DNA from: Emticicia aquatilis
Lineage (GTDB): Bacteria > Bacteroidota > Bacteroidia > Cytophagales > Spirosomataceae
Direction: 5' to 3'
NCBI RefSeq assembly: GCF_014644295.1
Contig: NZ_BMKK01000002.1
Coordinates: 310,001 to 374,000 of the forward strand
DNA length: 64,000 bases
Shown here: piece after piece, positions 24,569 through 33,557 of the stretch
How positions within the stretch are numbered: position 1 is the stretch's first letter
How the letters are laid out: each line of letters starts with the position of its first letter
Translations under genes and position numbers: made by a program
The notes under the pieces: generated by a model
Seen by the model: only the letters and a program-made list of their open reading frames with translations
What the model was told of the DNA's origin: nothing
Databases searched by the model: none

Positions 24569-25018
24569 TTATCCTAAAATCTGTTCGGCGTGATTCTTTG
24601 TATCTACTTTCTGAATGATTTCTTCGATGATACCTTTTTCATCAATCACGAAAGTTGTGCGTACGATACCCATGTAAGTACGGCCATACATTGATTTCTC
24701 GGCCCAAACACCATAATCATTCACAATCTTTTGGTCAGTATCGGCCAGTAAATCAAAGGGTAGGTCGTATTTTTTAATGAATTTTTGGTGCGATTTTTCA
24801 TCGTCAACGCTAACACCTAAAACTACATATCCTTTAGCCAAAAGAGCATCATAATTATCTCGGAGGCTACAAGCCTGTGCCGTACAACCAGGTGTGGCAT
24901 CTTTTGGATAAAAGTAAAGAATTACTTTTTTGCCAAGAAAATCTGAAAGATTAACGACGTTTCCGTTTTGATTTTTTGCTTGAATTTTTGGAGCTGGACT
25001 TCCTACTTTTAGAGACAT
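24569..25018 (-). CDS. bcp: Thioredoxin-dependent peroxiredoxin (Bcp/PrxQ)
   Basis: 149 residues, cytoplasmic thiol peroxidase that reduces hydrogen peroxide and organic peroxides. The active site is DATPGCTAQAC, with peroxidatic C45 and resolving C50 at the same positions as E. coli Bcp; LYFYPKD precedes it. The first 68 bases overlap the end of the M23 peptidase gene in another frame, an unusually long overlap for two conserved genes. Translation may be coupled. Confidence 0.96.
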   Translation of the reverse strand: MSLKVGSPAPKIQAKNQNGNVVNLSDFLGKKVILYFYPKDATPGCTAQACSLRDNYDALLAKGYVVLGVSVDDEKSHQKFIKKYDLPFDLLADTDQKIVNDYGVWAEKSMYGRTYMGIVRTTFVIDEKGIIEEIIQKVDTKNHAEQILG

Positions 25019-27017
25019 TTTTCTTGCTTTTGAATTTCTTTTTAGATGATGATTTTTTTGTAACTTTCTTTACGGCTCTTTGGGTAGCTATGTATTCGTC
25101 GATATTGACTTCATAAACAGCCAAATTGCCTACATTATCTGTTACTTCTAACTTCAAATCACCGCTAAATGTTTCAGAATCATTGAGTTTAATTGACCAA
25201 ATCCTATTCGATTTGTATTCATAATCCATTAAAACCCATTGCCCATCGACATAGCAATTGAAGGTTTTTATTCCCGATAGGTTATCAGAAATTGAAAAAC
25301 GAAGTTCGGTTGAGTCAATTCTTACAGGTCTGATAGCAGGTGCTTCGTTATCAGTAATTACCTGAAAATCACCCAGTTCCTTTGTCTTAAATTGTATTTT
25401 GCTACCGAGCCAAGTTCCGCCTAAATATTTTCGTCCATCATTGACATAATAAACCCCTGTTTTTGGTGAAATTACACTGCCAAAAGGCTGCCAAGTGACG
25501 GTCATGAAGTCTTTTAGCGGTATTTTCTCAGAGTTTATCGAAAGACGATTGCCAGTAACGGCCGTTTTTAGATATAAAGTATCATAAAGAGCATCGGCAA
25601 AGTCAATCTCTAAATTTGGTTCGGCATAAAACTGACCTTTTTTAGGTAAAATTTCTTGCTTAATGCTTAATCTTTCGGAGCTATTATCAACCTGCACAAA
25701 GTCGGCAATTCCTTTGTTCAAATCATGTAAATATACCGATTCTGCTCCTCTTCTGTAAGCCAATGGAACTGCCGTCGGGATACCTTTGTATTGTAAGATT
25801 GCCGAAGATGTTTTTGCATTTTTAGCTCTGATTGCCAGCGTATTTTCAGTGATTGAAGTTGAAATATTACCAGAAAAATTACTTTCTTCGGCAAGTTCGT
25901 CCGTGAAACTCTCATTGGGTTGGTCGCCTTGAATTGAGAATGTCATCATTGAAGTATTACCGTAAGTATCTTTTACTTCGATAGAAACTTGGTGCAGTTG
26001 ATTATCACGAATGATAATTTTCCCTTTGTTTTCATCGGTTTCATAGATAGATAAACGATTCCCATCAGAAACGTAACATTTTTGAATTCTTACGCCGTTA
26101 GTTTCGGCAATGTCATAGTCAATATGAACATTAATATCTTTCGAGATGTCAAATGGCATTTTTTCAAGCCCCAGCTTATAAGTTGTCTTACCATCTACTT
26201 TTACTTCAAGGTCGGTTATACCGAGTCTGAAAGGCGATGTTTGGCTGCGGTCATAGGTGTTTAGTTCAAGACCAATTACTCCGTGAGCCTTCACGACGTT
26301 CGGAATTGTATAATTGCCATCGGCAGTTCTTGAAGGTGCTATTGATACTCGGCCAAATTCGCCATTTACACGAGAATAGGCATTGAGAGTTTTTAAGATA
26401 ACTCGCTCAACAACAGGTGCTTGCGAATCTTGAATTTCCCAGAAATCAAATTTTAGAGGATTAATGGCATTTTCGGCTTCATCACGTATCTCAAAGTGGA
26501 GGTGTGGGCCACCCGATGCCCCTGTATTACCACCGATTGCTACAATTTCGCCTTTTCTTACTGGAAGGTCGTTTGGAGAAGGCGATAACTCAATATCCCA
26601 TACTTGTTGATTGTATTCTTTCTGACGTACATACTGCTCGATTCGGTCATTGAAATTCTTTAAGTGACCATAAACCGTTGTGTAGCCGTTGGGGTGTGTA
26701 ATATAAATAACGTTGCCATAGCCACCACGCATTACTCTAATCTTTGAAACGTAGCCATCAGCAGCGGCATATACTTGGTACCCTTCTACACCACCTGTAC
26801 GAATATCGACGCCTGCGTGAAAGTGATTGGTACGCAAATCTCCGAAACCGCCTGACAAAGACGCTTGCTGCCCGGGCTGTATCGGAAACATGAAATAGCC
26901 TTTCGGGTAATCTTGGTTTTGAGTTTTTCTTCGTTGCCCGTAGGCTCTGTTTGAAGAGGTATCAGAAACCAAATATGTTATGAGCAAAAGCGTGCTTAGA
27001 ATACGTGTTAAAATCAT
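24951..27017 (-). CDS. Secreted M23 family peptidase (LytM fold) with long C-terminal region
   Basis: 688 residues. A signal peptide (about 1-27) is followed directly by the LytM zinc domain (about 45-185): H67xxxD71 (HFHAGVDI), YGHL, and HLH at 172-174 (GPHLHFEIRD). All zinc and catalytic residues are present, so it should cleave peptidoglycan cross-bridges or peptides. The remaining 500 residues are beta-rich repeats of unknown role, ending in a very basic Lys/Ser/Arg tail (SKSRKSSSKNSSKKSKRKRR). That tail is the part that overlaps the bcp gene, so its composition may be dictated by the other frame. Common in Bacteroidota in this length. Confidence 0.92.
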   Translation of the reverse strand: MILTRILSTLLLITYLVSDTSSNRAYGQRRKTQNQDYPKGYFMFPIQPGQQASLSGGFGDLRTNHFHAGVDIRTGGVEGYQVYAAADGYVSKIRVMRGGYGNVIYITHPNGYTTVYGHLKNFNDRIEQYVRQKEYNQQVWDIELSPSPNDLPVRKGEIVAIGGNTGASGGPHLHFEIRDEAENAINPLKFDFWEIQDSQAPVVERVILKTLNAYSRVNGEFGRVSIAPSRTADGNYTIPNVVKAHGVIGLELNTYDRSQTSPFRLGITDLEVKVDGKTTYKLGLEKMPFDISKDINVHIDYDIAETNGVRIQKCYVSDGNRLSIYETDENKGKIIIRDNQLHQVSIEVKDTYGNTSMMTFSIQGDQPNESFTDELAEESNFSGNISTSITENTLAIRAKNAKTSSAILQYKGIPTAVPLAYRRGAESVYLHDLNKGIADFVQVDNSSERLSIKQEILPKKGQFYAEPNLEIDFADALYDTLYLKTAVTGNRLSINSEKIPLKDFMTVTWQPFGSVISPKTGVYYVNDGRKYLGGTWLGSKIQFKTKELGDFQVITDNEAPAIRPVRIDSTELRFSISDNLSGIKTFNCYVDGQWVLMDYEYKSNRIWSIKLNDSETFSGDLKLEVTDNVGNLAVYEVNIDEYIATQRAVKKVTKKSSSKKKFKSKKNVSKSRKSSSKNSSKKSKRKRR

Positions 27018-27106
27018 GGGTTTATAAGTGGGTAATTGCCAAATTTGTTTATTTGTTGTGGGGATAATTATTCATCAATCTTAATTAATTTTTGGCCTAT
27101 CTAACA

Positions 27107-27718
27107 TTATTTTACCTCAAATTCTAACATTTTTTCGCCTTCGATAAAGGCTGTTAGCGTATCACCAACTTTTACGGCTGCCACACCCGCTGGTGTTCCA
27201 GTAAAAATTATATCTCCAGTTTTGAGAGTAAAATACTTAGAAATAAATGCAATGATGGTGTCAATCGGATAAAGCATCATTGACGTATTGCCTTCTTGAC
27301 GTAACTGTCCATTTACATCTAAATGAAAATTGAGGTTTTTTAAATCAGCAAATTTTGATTTAGGAACAAAACCTGAAATAGGAGCAGAGCCATTGAATCC
27401 TTTGGCCAAATCCCACGGTAAACCCTTCGCTTTTAATTTGGATTGAATATCACGTGCAGTAAAATCAATCCCGATTCCAATTTCATCGTAGTATTTATGG
27501 GCAAATTTCTCCTCAATATTTTTTCCCATTTTACTAATCTTCACAATTATTTCTACTTCGTGATGAATATCTTGCGAAAAATCAGGGTGATAAAAAGGTT
27601 CACCATCACGCAAAATAGCTGTTTCGGGTTTGGTAAAAATAACTGGTTCGTCAGGACGTTCGTTATTGAGTTCTTTGATATGTTCGGCGTAGTTTCTGCC
27701 AATAGCGATGATTTTCAT
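27107..27718 (-). CDS. Fumarylacetoacetate hydrolase family protein
   Basis: 203 residues from the ATG at 27718; the longer frame to 27775 adds 19 residues absent from the family. It begins KIIAIGRNYAEHIKELNN and keeps the metal site elements HHEVEIIVKI and IGIDFTARDIQ, then LPWDLAKGFNGSAP and FTGTPAGV near the end. The family includes YcgM/FAHD1-type acylpyruvate hydrolases and oxaloacetate decarboxylases; substrate not assignable here. Single gene, opposite in direction to the M48 gene. Confidence 0.93.
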   Translation of the reverse strand: MKIIAIGRNYAEHIKELNNERPDEPVIFTKPETAILRDGEPFYHPDFSQDIHHEVEIIVKISKMGKNIEEKFAHKYYDEIGIGIDFTARDIQSKLKAKGLPWDLAKGFNGSAPISGFVPKSKFADLKNLNFHLDVNGQLRQEGNTSMMLYPIDTIIAFISKYFTLKTGDIIFTGTPAGVAAVKVGDTLTAFIEGEKMLEFEVK

Positions 27719-27934
27719 GAAAAAATATTCTAAAAATTGAAGAAAGACTTTCGGATGAATTGACAATATTTGCACGTTGATTAGTCAATCATGTTTACAA
27801 AAATAGGCAATTAATCGTTTGGAAGTACTCATTTACTGGCATAATTTTTTAAATTACCTTAAAAATAGTCATTCAATTTTGTAATATTTGACGCAAAAAT
27901 TCGTCTAAATGTAAATTTTAATATCTGATAAATA

Positions 27935-28768
27935 ATGAAAACTTTTTTTAAATCTTCGATTGCCGCAGTAGCTTTAGTAATATTTATTTGGGCCTGCCAG
28001 CGTGTGCCACTTACTGGGCGTAAACAATTTGTTGGCTTAGTATCAAACGAACAAATGATGGCCATGAGCTTTACTGAATACAAAGGCTTTATGGATACAT
28101 CTAAAGTTGTGTCTGCCTCAAATAGAGATGCCGAGATGGTAGCCCGTGTGGGAGGAAGAATCAAAACTGCTGTTGAGAATTATTTGATTCAAAATAATTA
28201 CAGCCAAATAATTGACGGTTATCAGTGGGAATTTAAAGTAGTACAAAGCAAAGAATTGAATGCTTGGTGTATGCCAGGTGGAAAAGTTTGTTTTTATACA
28301 GGGATTTTACCTATTTGTAAAGATGAGGCTGGGGTAGCGGTTGTTATGGGACATGAAATTGCTCATGCCATAGCGAGCCACGGACGTGAGCGTGCAAGCG
28401 AAGCAATGGCGGCTCAAGGCATTACGCAAGTAGGAGCGGTGGCTGCGGGTGTTTACACCGGAAATCAACAAGTGATGGATATTGTTGGGCAAGTGTTAGG
28501 CGTTGGTTCACAGATGGGCGTTGTATTACCTAATAGCCGCCGTCAGGAATCTGAAGCTGATAAATTAGGTTTGATTTTTATGTCGATGGCTGGGTATAAT
28601 CCACAAAATGCAGTTGACTTTTGGAAAAGAATGGCAGAAGCAGGAGCTAAATCTCAGAAACCACCGAAATTACTTTCGACTCACCCCGCCGATGAAGTTC
28701 GTATTGCTGATTTGGAGAAACAATTACCACAAGCCATAAAATATTATCAAGCCTATGGTGGTAAATAA
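27935..28768 (+). CDS. M48 family metalloprotease lipoprotein
   Basis: 277 residues. A lipoprotein signal ends at C21 (VIFIWAC), so it is anchored at the periplasmic face of a membrane. The zinc site is HEIAH (H140, E141, H144) in VVMGHEIAHAIASHGRE, with the third ligand in RRQESEADKLG (about 207). No multi-pass membrane part, so it is of the LoiP/YcaL type that degrades misfolded outer-membrane proteins, rather than HtpX. The two genes after it (GNAT, DinB-like) follow within 5 and about 30 bases and may share its transcript. Confidence 0.93.
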   Translation: MKTFFKSSIAAVALVIFIWACQRVPLTGRKQFVGLVSNEQMMAMSFTEYKGFMDTSKVVSASNRDAEMVARVGGRIKTAVENYLIQNNYSQIIDGYQWEFKVVQSKELNAWCMPGGKVCFYTGILPICKDEAGVAVVMGHEIAHAIASHGRERASEAMAAQGITQVGAVAAGVYTGNQQVMDIVGQVLGVGSQMGVVLPNSRRQESEADKLGLIFMSMAGYNPQNAVDFWKRMAEAGAKSQKPPKLLSTHPADEVRIADLEKQLPQAIKYYQAYGGK

Positions 28769-28773
28769 TTGAT

Positions 28774-29184
28774 ATGATAGTAATTAAAGAAATTGAAGCA
28801 TCAGAAACTTGGCCACTTCGACACAAAGTGATGTGGCCAAGTAAGCCTTTAGATTTTGTAGTATTACCAAACGATGATGTTGGTATTCACTATGGTTTAT
28901 TTGAAAAAGATATATTAGTATCAGTCATATCTCTATTTGTTGACGGTAAGAATGGGCAGTTTAGAAAATTTGCCACTGATGATTATTTTCAAGGAAGAGG
29001 ATATGGAACGAAGTTACTTACTCACTTAATCGAAGAAGCAAAAAAACTTAAAATTACGCACTTAAAATGTAGTGCTCGAATGACGGCAATTGAGTTTTAT
29101 GAGCGTTTCGGAATGAAGGTTGCCTCTGATATTATTAGAAAAAATGGCAAAGATTATGTAATCATGGAACTTGCTTTTGAGTAA
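28774..29184 (+). CDS. GNAT family N-acetyltransferase
   Basis: 136 residues. The acetyl-CoA motif A is FRKFATDDYFQGRGYGTKLLTHLIEEAKK (Q/RxxGxG as QGRGYG), followed by LKCSARMTAIEFYERFGMKV, the usual end of the fold. Substrate unknown. It begins 5 bases after the M48 gene and is followed by a DinB-type gene. Confidence 0.9.
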   Translation: MIVIKEIEASETWPLRHKVMWPSKPLDFVVLPNDDVGIHYGLFEKDILVSVISLFVDGKNGQFRKFATDDYFQGRGYGTKLLTHLIEEAKKLKITHLKCSARMTAIEFYERFGMKVASDIIRKNGKDYVIMELAFE

Positions 29185-29214
29185 TAATGTATTTTGGATA
29201 AAACCTCCAAGCTT

Positions 29215-29655
29215 ATGCTCGATTCTCTATCAAAACTTTATGACCGAGATTTACTAAAACTAAAGTCTGAAATTGAAGCCTATAAAAATGAAGCAGATTT
29301 GTGGCTCATAAAAGCTGAAATTAGTAATTCGGCAGGAAATCTATGTCTTCATTTAATAGGTAATCTAAATCACTACATCGGTCATCAACTTGGCGGAACT
29401 GATTATCAAAGAAATAGACCATTGGAGTTTTCGGATAAAAATGTTCCGAGAACAGTTCTAATAGAAAAAATAGAAGCTACACGAGCAATGCTCAAATCAA
29501 TTCTGCCAAATCTCTCAAGTGAAACTTTAGCTCAAAATCATACCGAAGAATTTTATGGGGGTAATGACACCAATGAGTTTTTCTTGATACACCTGCTTTC
29601 ACATCTCAATTATCATCTTGGGCAAATAAATTATCATAGAAGACTGATAAATTAG
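29215..29655 (+). CDS. DinB/DUF1572 family protein
   Basis: 146 residues from the ATG at 29215; a TTG at 29194 would add seven. Four-helix-bundle family with likely metal-ligand histidines: NSAGNLCLHLIGNLNHYIGHQLGG, then LLSHLNYHLGQINYHRR at the end. The motif GNLCLHLIGNL is typical of DUF1572. Many DinB-superfamily proteins are thiol S-transferases using bacillithiol or mycothiol, and YtxJ in this window suggests bacillithiol; a transferase role is only a possibility. It ends at a strong hairpin shared with the convergent cupin gene. Confidence 0.88.
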   Translation: MLDSLSKLYDRDLLKLKSEIEAYKNEADLWLIKAEISNSAGNLCLHLIGNLNHYIGHQLGGTDYQRNRPLEFSDKNVPRTVLIEKIEATRAMLKSILPNLSSETLAQNHTEEFYGGNDTNEFFLIHLLSHLNYHLGQINYHRRLIN

Positions 29656-29662
29656 TATAACT

Positions 29663-29695
29663 AAGGAAGGCTTCCCTTTGAGGGAAGCCTTCCTT
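29663..29695. terminator. Bidirectional terminator, GGAAGGCTTC hairpin family
   Basis: Perfect 15-bp stem AAGGAAGGCTTCCCT / AGGGAAGCCTTCCTT with TTG loop, between convergent DinB and cupin genes. It resembles the hairpin at 17996-18026 except in the inner base pairs. Confidence 0.85.
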
Positions 29696-29698
29696 ATA

Positions 29699-30208
29699 TT
29701 ATCTGCCAAAATCGTCCTGAACTCTCACAATATCATCTTCATCAGAAGGGTTTTCGGGGTCAGTATGTTGCCAAATTTCGGCAATAATTCCCCAGCCGTC
29801 CAGCCCAATCAAACGATGTCTTTCGCCTTGTTTTAAGTTTATAATCGTTCCAAGTGAAAGCGTTTGTAATTCGTTTTCTTCATCAGTTTCGCTGGTTACT
29901 ACGCCTGCAACTCCACCAATTACTTTCCAAATTTCAGCTCTGCGAAAATGGTATTGCCACGAAAGACGCTTGTTTGGAGCAACCACCAAAATTTTTGGAC
30001 TAAGTTTACGACCAACGCCGAAATCATTAACTGATAAGTGCGGAAAATATGTTTCAATAAACTTAGGTGCTTGCGATTCATCAAGTACAAAAAAACCTCC
30101 CCACGGGCGGCTTTGGTCTTGCTTATCAATGTTAAATCCTAAATCTGTTATTACTTTCTCAACTGCTTCAAAGACTGCTGTTTTTTCTGTTTCGGCCGAA
30201 AAATTCAT
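29699..30208 (-). CDS. Cupin protein related to type II mannose-6-phosphate isomerase
   Basis: 169 residues. After a short N-terminal extension, RPWGGFFVLDE opens the domain, LSPKILVVAPNKRLSWQYHFRRAEIWKVIGG carries the cupin-1 metal ligands (Q-Y-H, E) and GERHRLIGLDGWGIIAEIWQHTDPENPSDEDDIVRVQDDFGR the second motif and the family's DDI..DDFGR end. The end matches the C-terminal isomerase domain of ManC-like proteins; the nucleotidyltransferase half is absent. Probably a sugar-phosphate isomerase or sugar-binding cupin. Confidence 0.85.
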   Translation of the reverse strand: MNFSAETEKTAVFEAVEKVITDLGFNIDKQDQSRPWGGFFVLDESQAPKFIETYFPHLSVNDFGVGRKLSPKILVVAPNKRLSWQYHFRRAEIWKVIGGVAGVVTSETDEENELQTLSLGTIINLKQGERHRLIGLDGWGIIAEIWQHTDPENPSDEDDIVRVQDDFGR

Positions 30209-30385
30209 GGGATTGTGTATGAATGAAAATTTAATGAATTAATTTTGTGAGCAAATTTACTGTTTTGTTTGGGTATTTCTTAGTTTTTCATGAATATACT
30301 AAGATTGTGTAATATTATGTTATTTTTATACTAAATCTCAACGTTTATCATGGCAGTTAGCAAAAAATACAAGTAGAAGAAAATT

Positions 30386-31294
30386 ATGATAAAAGTTGAA
30401 AAAATAGATACATTTACCGGCCATCGAGACTGTGTGTATGCTTTGGAAGTTTCTGGAGAAGTAAATCGTTTTTTTTCGGCAGCAGGAGATGGTTTTGTGG
30501 TTAGATGGAATTTACAAAAACCCGATGTTGGTGAGCTAATTGCCAAAGTAGGCCATTCTGTATATTCGATGAAGTTTTTGCCTGAAAGTAATCATCTTTG
30601 GTTAATAGAAAACTTTGAAGGCATTCATGTAATAGATATTGATACTAAGCAGGAAATTCGTACGTTAAAGTTAGCACCGACAAATTATTTTGATATTCAG
30701 TTTTATCAGAATCATGCTTTTATTGCGGGTGGAGATGGCGTCGTTTCGATTATTGACATCGAGAGTTTGAGCTTCGTAAAGCATATCAAAGCTTCTGAAA
30801 TGAGTGTTCGCTGTTTAGCGATTAATCCTGTAGAACGAGAGTTTGCGGCAGGCTTTAGTGACAATACCATCAAGGTTTTTGATTTAAAATCATTTGAACT
30901 AAAAAAAGTAATTGAGGCTCACCAAAACTCTGTTTTTACACTGAAATATTCGCCAGATTTTAAGTATTTGCTTTCGGGTAGCCGTGATGCTCGACTAAAA
31001 ATTTGGGATTCCGAGAATGAATATAGCTTAGAAAAAGAAATCGTCGCCCATACTTTTGCCATTAATCATATTGATTTTAGTCCTGACCATAAGTATTTTG
31101 CAACTTGCAGTATGGATAAATCTGTGAAGATTTGGGATGCCGAAACTTTTAAACTTTTAAAAGTAATTGACCGTGCCAGACACGCTGGTCATGGGACTTC
31201 GGTCAATAAATTACTTTGGACACAATACAACAATCAGATTGTATCTGGTAGTGATGACCGAACTATCTCAGTCTGGAAATTGGAGTTTTTATAA
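30386..31294 (+). CDS. WD40 repeat beta-propeller protein
   Basis: 302 residues made up of about seven WD40 repeats without signal peptide, so a cytoplasmic scaffold. Visible repeat ends include GFVVRWNLQ, NTIKVFDLKS, ARLKIWDSE, KSVKIWDAE and RTISVWKLEFL, with GH dipeptides at the start of several blades. The partner is not deducible; such small WD40 proteins recur in Cytophagales. It precedes the DivIVA-like gene by about 200 bases. Confidence 0.93.
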   Translation: MIKVEKIDTFTGHRDCVYALEVSGEVNRFFSAAGDGFVVRWNLQKPDVGELIAKVGHSVYSMKFLPESNHLWLIENFEGIHVIDIDTKQEIRTLKLAPTNYFDIQFYQNHAFIAGGDGVVSIIDIESLSFVKHIKASEMSVRCLAINPVEREFAAGFSDNTIKVFDLKSFELKKVIEAHQNSVFTLKYSPDFKYLLSGSRDARLKIWDSENEYSLEKEIVAHTFAINHIDFSPDHKYFATCSMDKSVKIWDAETFKLLKVIDRARHAGHGTSVNKLLWTQYNNQIVSGSDDRTISVWKLEFL

Positions 31295-31359
31295 TGATTA
31301 AATGGCATCGTTTTTGAAGAAAACTATTAAAAAATAAATATTAAACATACTTTTTTTGT

Positions 31360-31367
31360 TACTTTTG
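31360..31367 (+). promoter_or_regulatory. Possible -7 box upstream of the DivIVA-like gene
   Basis: TACTTTTG, same box as at tRNA-Ser and 55813-55820, but without a matching TTG at -33. Confidence 0.35.
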
Positions 31368-31500
31368 CTGATTAACTTATATTTAATTAAATTTTTGATT
31401 GAAAATATTATTTTTTAAGTATTTCAGCAATCGAAAAGAGCAAGAACCCATTGCTCCATCATCAGAAAACGTTTCAGAATCCCCTAAAACATTTTTAAAA

Positions 31501-33081
31501 ATGAAGATTACACCCCTCGAAATACGCCAACATGAATTCGAAAAAACTTTTAGAGGCTATAATATCGAAGAAGTAGATAGCTTTTTGGGTAACCTTTCTC
31601 AAGAATGGGAAAGAGTATTAAATGAAAGCAAAATGCTCAGAATGCAACTCGAAATAGCCGAAAAAGAAGCCAACAAGTTGCGTGAAATTGAAATGACGCT
31701 TTTCAAGACCTTGAAAACTGCCGAAGATACCAGTACTATGATTACTGAGCAGGCAAATCAACAAGCAGATAAGCATCTTCAAGAGGCGAAATTACAGGGT
31801 GAGAAAGTTTTGATTGAGGCTCAACAAAAAGCTAACAGTATTGTTAGACAAGCAGAAGAGCGTGCCAGATATATTAAAGAGGAGGTTTTGGGTGATGTAA
31901 AAGTATTGGAAAGAGATTTCCGTGCAATGGACCACTATAAAACTAATCTTTTGGTGCAAATGCGTAGCCTCTCGACGGCTACACTTGAGCATGTACAACG
32001 ATTTGAAGATAAATTTGATAAAGAAGGAGTTGAGGCTAAATTCAAAGAAGCTACTTCGATGCTTACAGATGAACAAGCAACTCCATCAGTTGAAGAAGTA
32101 GTTACACCAGTTGAAGAAACTAAAGTTGCAGAAACAGTAGTTGAAGAGGTTGAGGAGATTGCAGAACCAACGGCCGAAGTTGAAGAGATAATTGCTGATA
32201 TTCCAAGTATTACGCCAGAAACAAGCGAAGAAATAGTAGAAGAAGTTATCGAAGAAACATCTCCGATTGCTGAAGCTATTGCCGAGCCTGTAATTGAAGA
32301 AACTATAATCGAAACTCCTGTTGTTGCCGAAGAGCAAATAGAGGAAGTAGTAGAAGCACCAATTATTGAAGAACCAGTTGTTACGACTACAATTTTATCA
32401 TCTTCGGTGAATAATTATGTCGAACCAACAGTTGAGCGTGAAGTTTCAAGAAATACACCAAAAGCAGATGAGTTAGAAATAATCGAAGGAATTGGCCCTA
32501 AGATAGCGATGTTGCTTTATGACTCGGGTATTTTTACATTTCGTGATTTAGCCATTACCCCTGTTTATAAAATCCAAGAGATTTTAGACCAAGCAGGACC
32601 ACAATTTGCACGCCATGACCCAAGTACATGGACTCAACAAGCAAAACTTGCCGCTGAGGGTCGTTGGAATGATTTAGAGGCTTTGAAGTTTTATTTAGTA
32701 GGCGGAAGAGAACCTAAAAAAGATGAATTAGAAGAAGTTGCTCCAGTTGCTGAAGTTCATACCCCAACCGCACCAGTTGAAGAGGCTGTCATTACACCAG
32801 AGCCTGTTGCAGTGCTTGAAGAAGTTAAAGAACCAGTAGTTGAGGAAGTAAAAGAAACGATTGCGGCAGCTTCTCAAACGCCTACACCAGTTGAAAATAA
32901 TCTTGATTCTATCACTGAAGAAATGCTTGAAAAAGTAAACAAAGTGAAAGCCGCAATCAGAAAAGCAATGGTAGAAAAAAATGATGTACCTGTAAAAGAC
33001 AACACACCATTACCAACATTAAATGATATTATCGCAAAAAATGAAAGTGCTACAGGTAGTTCGTTTTTCGATAATCTATAA
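31501..33081 (+). CDS. DivIVA-domain protein with acidic linker and C-terminal helix-hairpin-helix domain
   Basis: 526 residues from the ATG at 31501, which puts the DivIVA start (KITPLEIRQHEFEKTFRGYN) at the N-terminus; a TTG at 31399 would add 34 unrelated residues. Layout: DivIVA domain and coiled coil (about 1-180), Glu/Val/Ile-rich low-complexity linker (about 190-320), a helix-hairpin-helix domain (about 323-402; EIIEGIGPKIAMLLYDSGI, HDPSTWTQQAKLAAEGRW), a second acidic linker and a short helical end. DivIVA domains sense membrane curvature and organise poles or division sites. The HhH module is found in other Bacteroidota proteins, including L21 extensions. The combination suggests a link between cell pole and nucleic acid, which is inference. 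Confidence 0.88.
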   Translation: MKITPLEIRQHEFEKTFRGYNIEEVDSFLGNLSQEWERVLNESKMLRMQLEIAEKEANKLREIEMTLFKTLKTAEDTSTMITEQANQQADKHLQEAKLQGEKVLIEAQQKANSIVRQAEERARYIKEEVLGDVKVLERDFRAMDHYKTNLLVQMRSLSTATLEHVQRFEDKFDKEGVEAKFKEATSMLTDEQATPSVEEVVTPVEETKVAETVVEEVEEIAEPTAEVEEIIADIPSITPETSEEIVEEVIEETSPIAEAIAEPVIEETIIETPVVAEEQIEEVVEAPIIEEPVVTTTILSSSVNNYVEPTVEREVSRNTPKADELEIIEGIGPKIAMLLYDSGIFTFRDLAITPVYKIQEILDQAGPQFARHDPSTWTQQAKLAAEGRWNDLEALKFYLVGGREPKKDELEEVAPVAEVHTPTAPVEEAVITPEPVAVLEEVKEPVVEEVKETIAAASQTPTPVENNLDSITEEMLEKVNKVKAAIRKAMVEKNDVPVKDNTPLPTLNDIIAKNESATGSSFFDNL

Positions 33082-33100
33082 TTGATAATATTTTTCAAAG

Positions 33101-33131
33101 AGGTTCAGGTTATACGCTTGAACCTTTTTTT
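33101..33131 (+). terminator. Terminator after the DivIVA-like gene
   Basis: AGGTTCA / TGAACCT stem followed by TTTTTT on the plus strand. Confidence 0.75.
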
Positions 33132-33203
33132 GTTCATTTTTTAATCCTAAACGGTTTTCTTACGGAGACTACGGATACAAATCATTTATAATTAAATTGC
33201 TTT

Positions 33204-33557
33204 ATGGGAATTATCTCACTTGAGGGTTTGGAGTTTTTTGCTTATCATGGATATTATGATGAAGAACAAAAAATTGGAAGTAAGTTTTCGATAGATATTG
33301 CAATTACGGCCGATTTGAGCCGTGCAGCACAGGAAGATAAGTTGAAGTTGACGGTCAATTATGAAGAGGTATATAAAATAGTAGCCGATGTCATGAAAGA
33401 AAGACATCGGCTACTTGAACACATCGCTTATAAAATTATTGAAGCTATTAAGACGCAATTTCCTCATATTGAGGCGGTTACTGTCAATGTTTCAAAGTTT
33501 AATCCTCCACTGGGAGGTATTTGCCACCGCTCAAAAGTGACGATTTCGGTTCCTTAA
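33204..33557 (+). CDS. folB: Dihydroneopterin aldolase
   Basis: 117 residues, the normal length. It cleaves 7,8-dihydroneopterin to 6-hydroxymethyl-dihydropterin in folate synthesis, as a cytoplasmic octamer. Signature features: [22 protein letters not shown] with the catalytic-region glutamate, [28 protein letters not shown], and the end [17 protein letters not shown]. Its TAA stop shares TTAA with the stop of the convergent M1 peptidase gene, leaving no room for a separate terminator. Confidence 0.96.
   Translation: MGIISLEGLEFFAYHGYYDEEQKIGSKFSIDIAITADLSRAAQEDKLKLTVNYEEVYKIVADVMKERHRLLEHIAYKIIEAIKTQFPHIEAVTVNVSKFNPPLGGICHRSKVTISVP

Noticed and set aside
27859-28164. Minus-strand 101-codon frame
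   Set aside because: Antisense to the M48 lipoprotein gene, which has a lipobox and HExxH.
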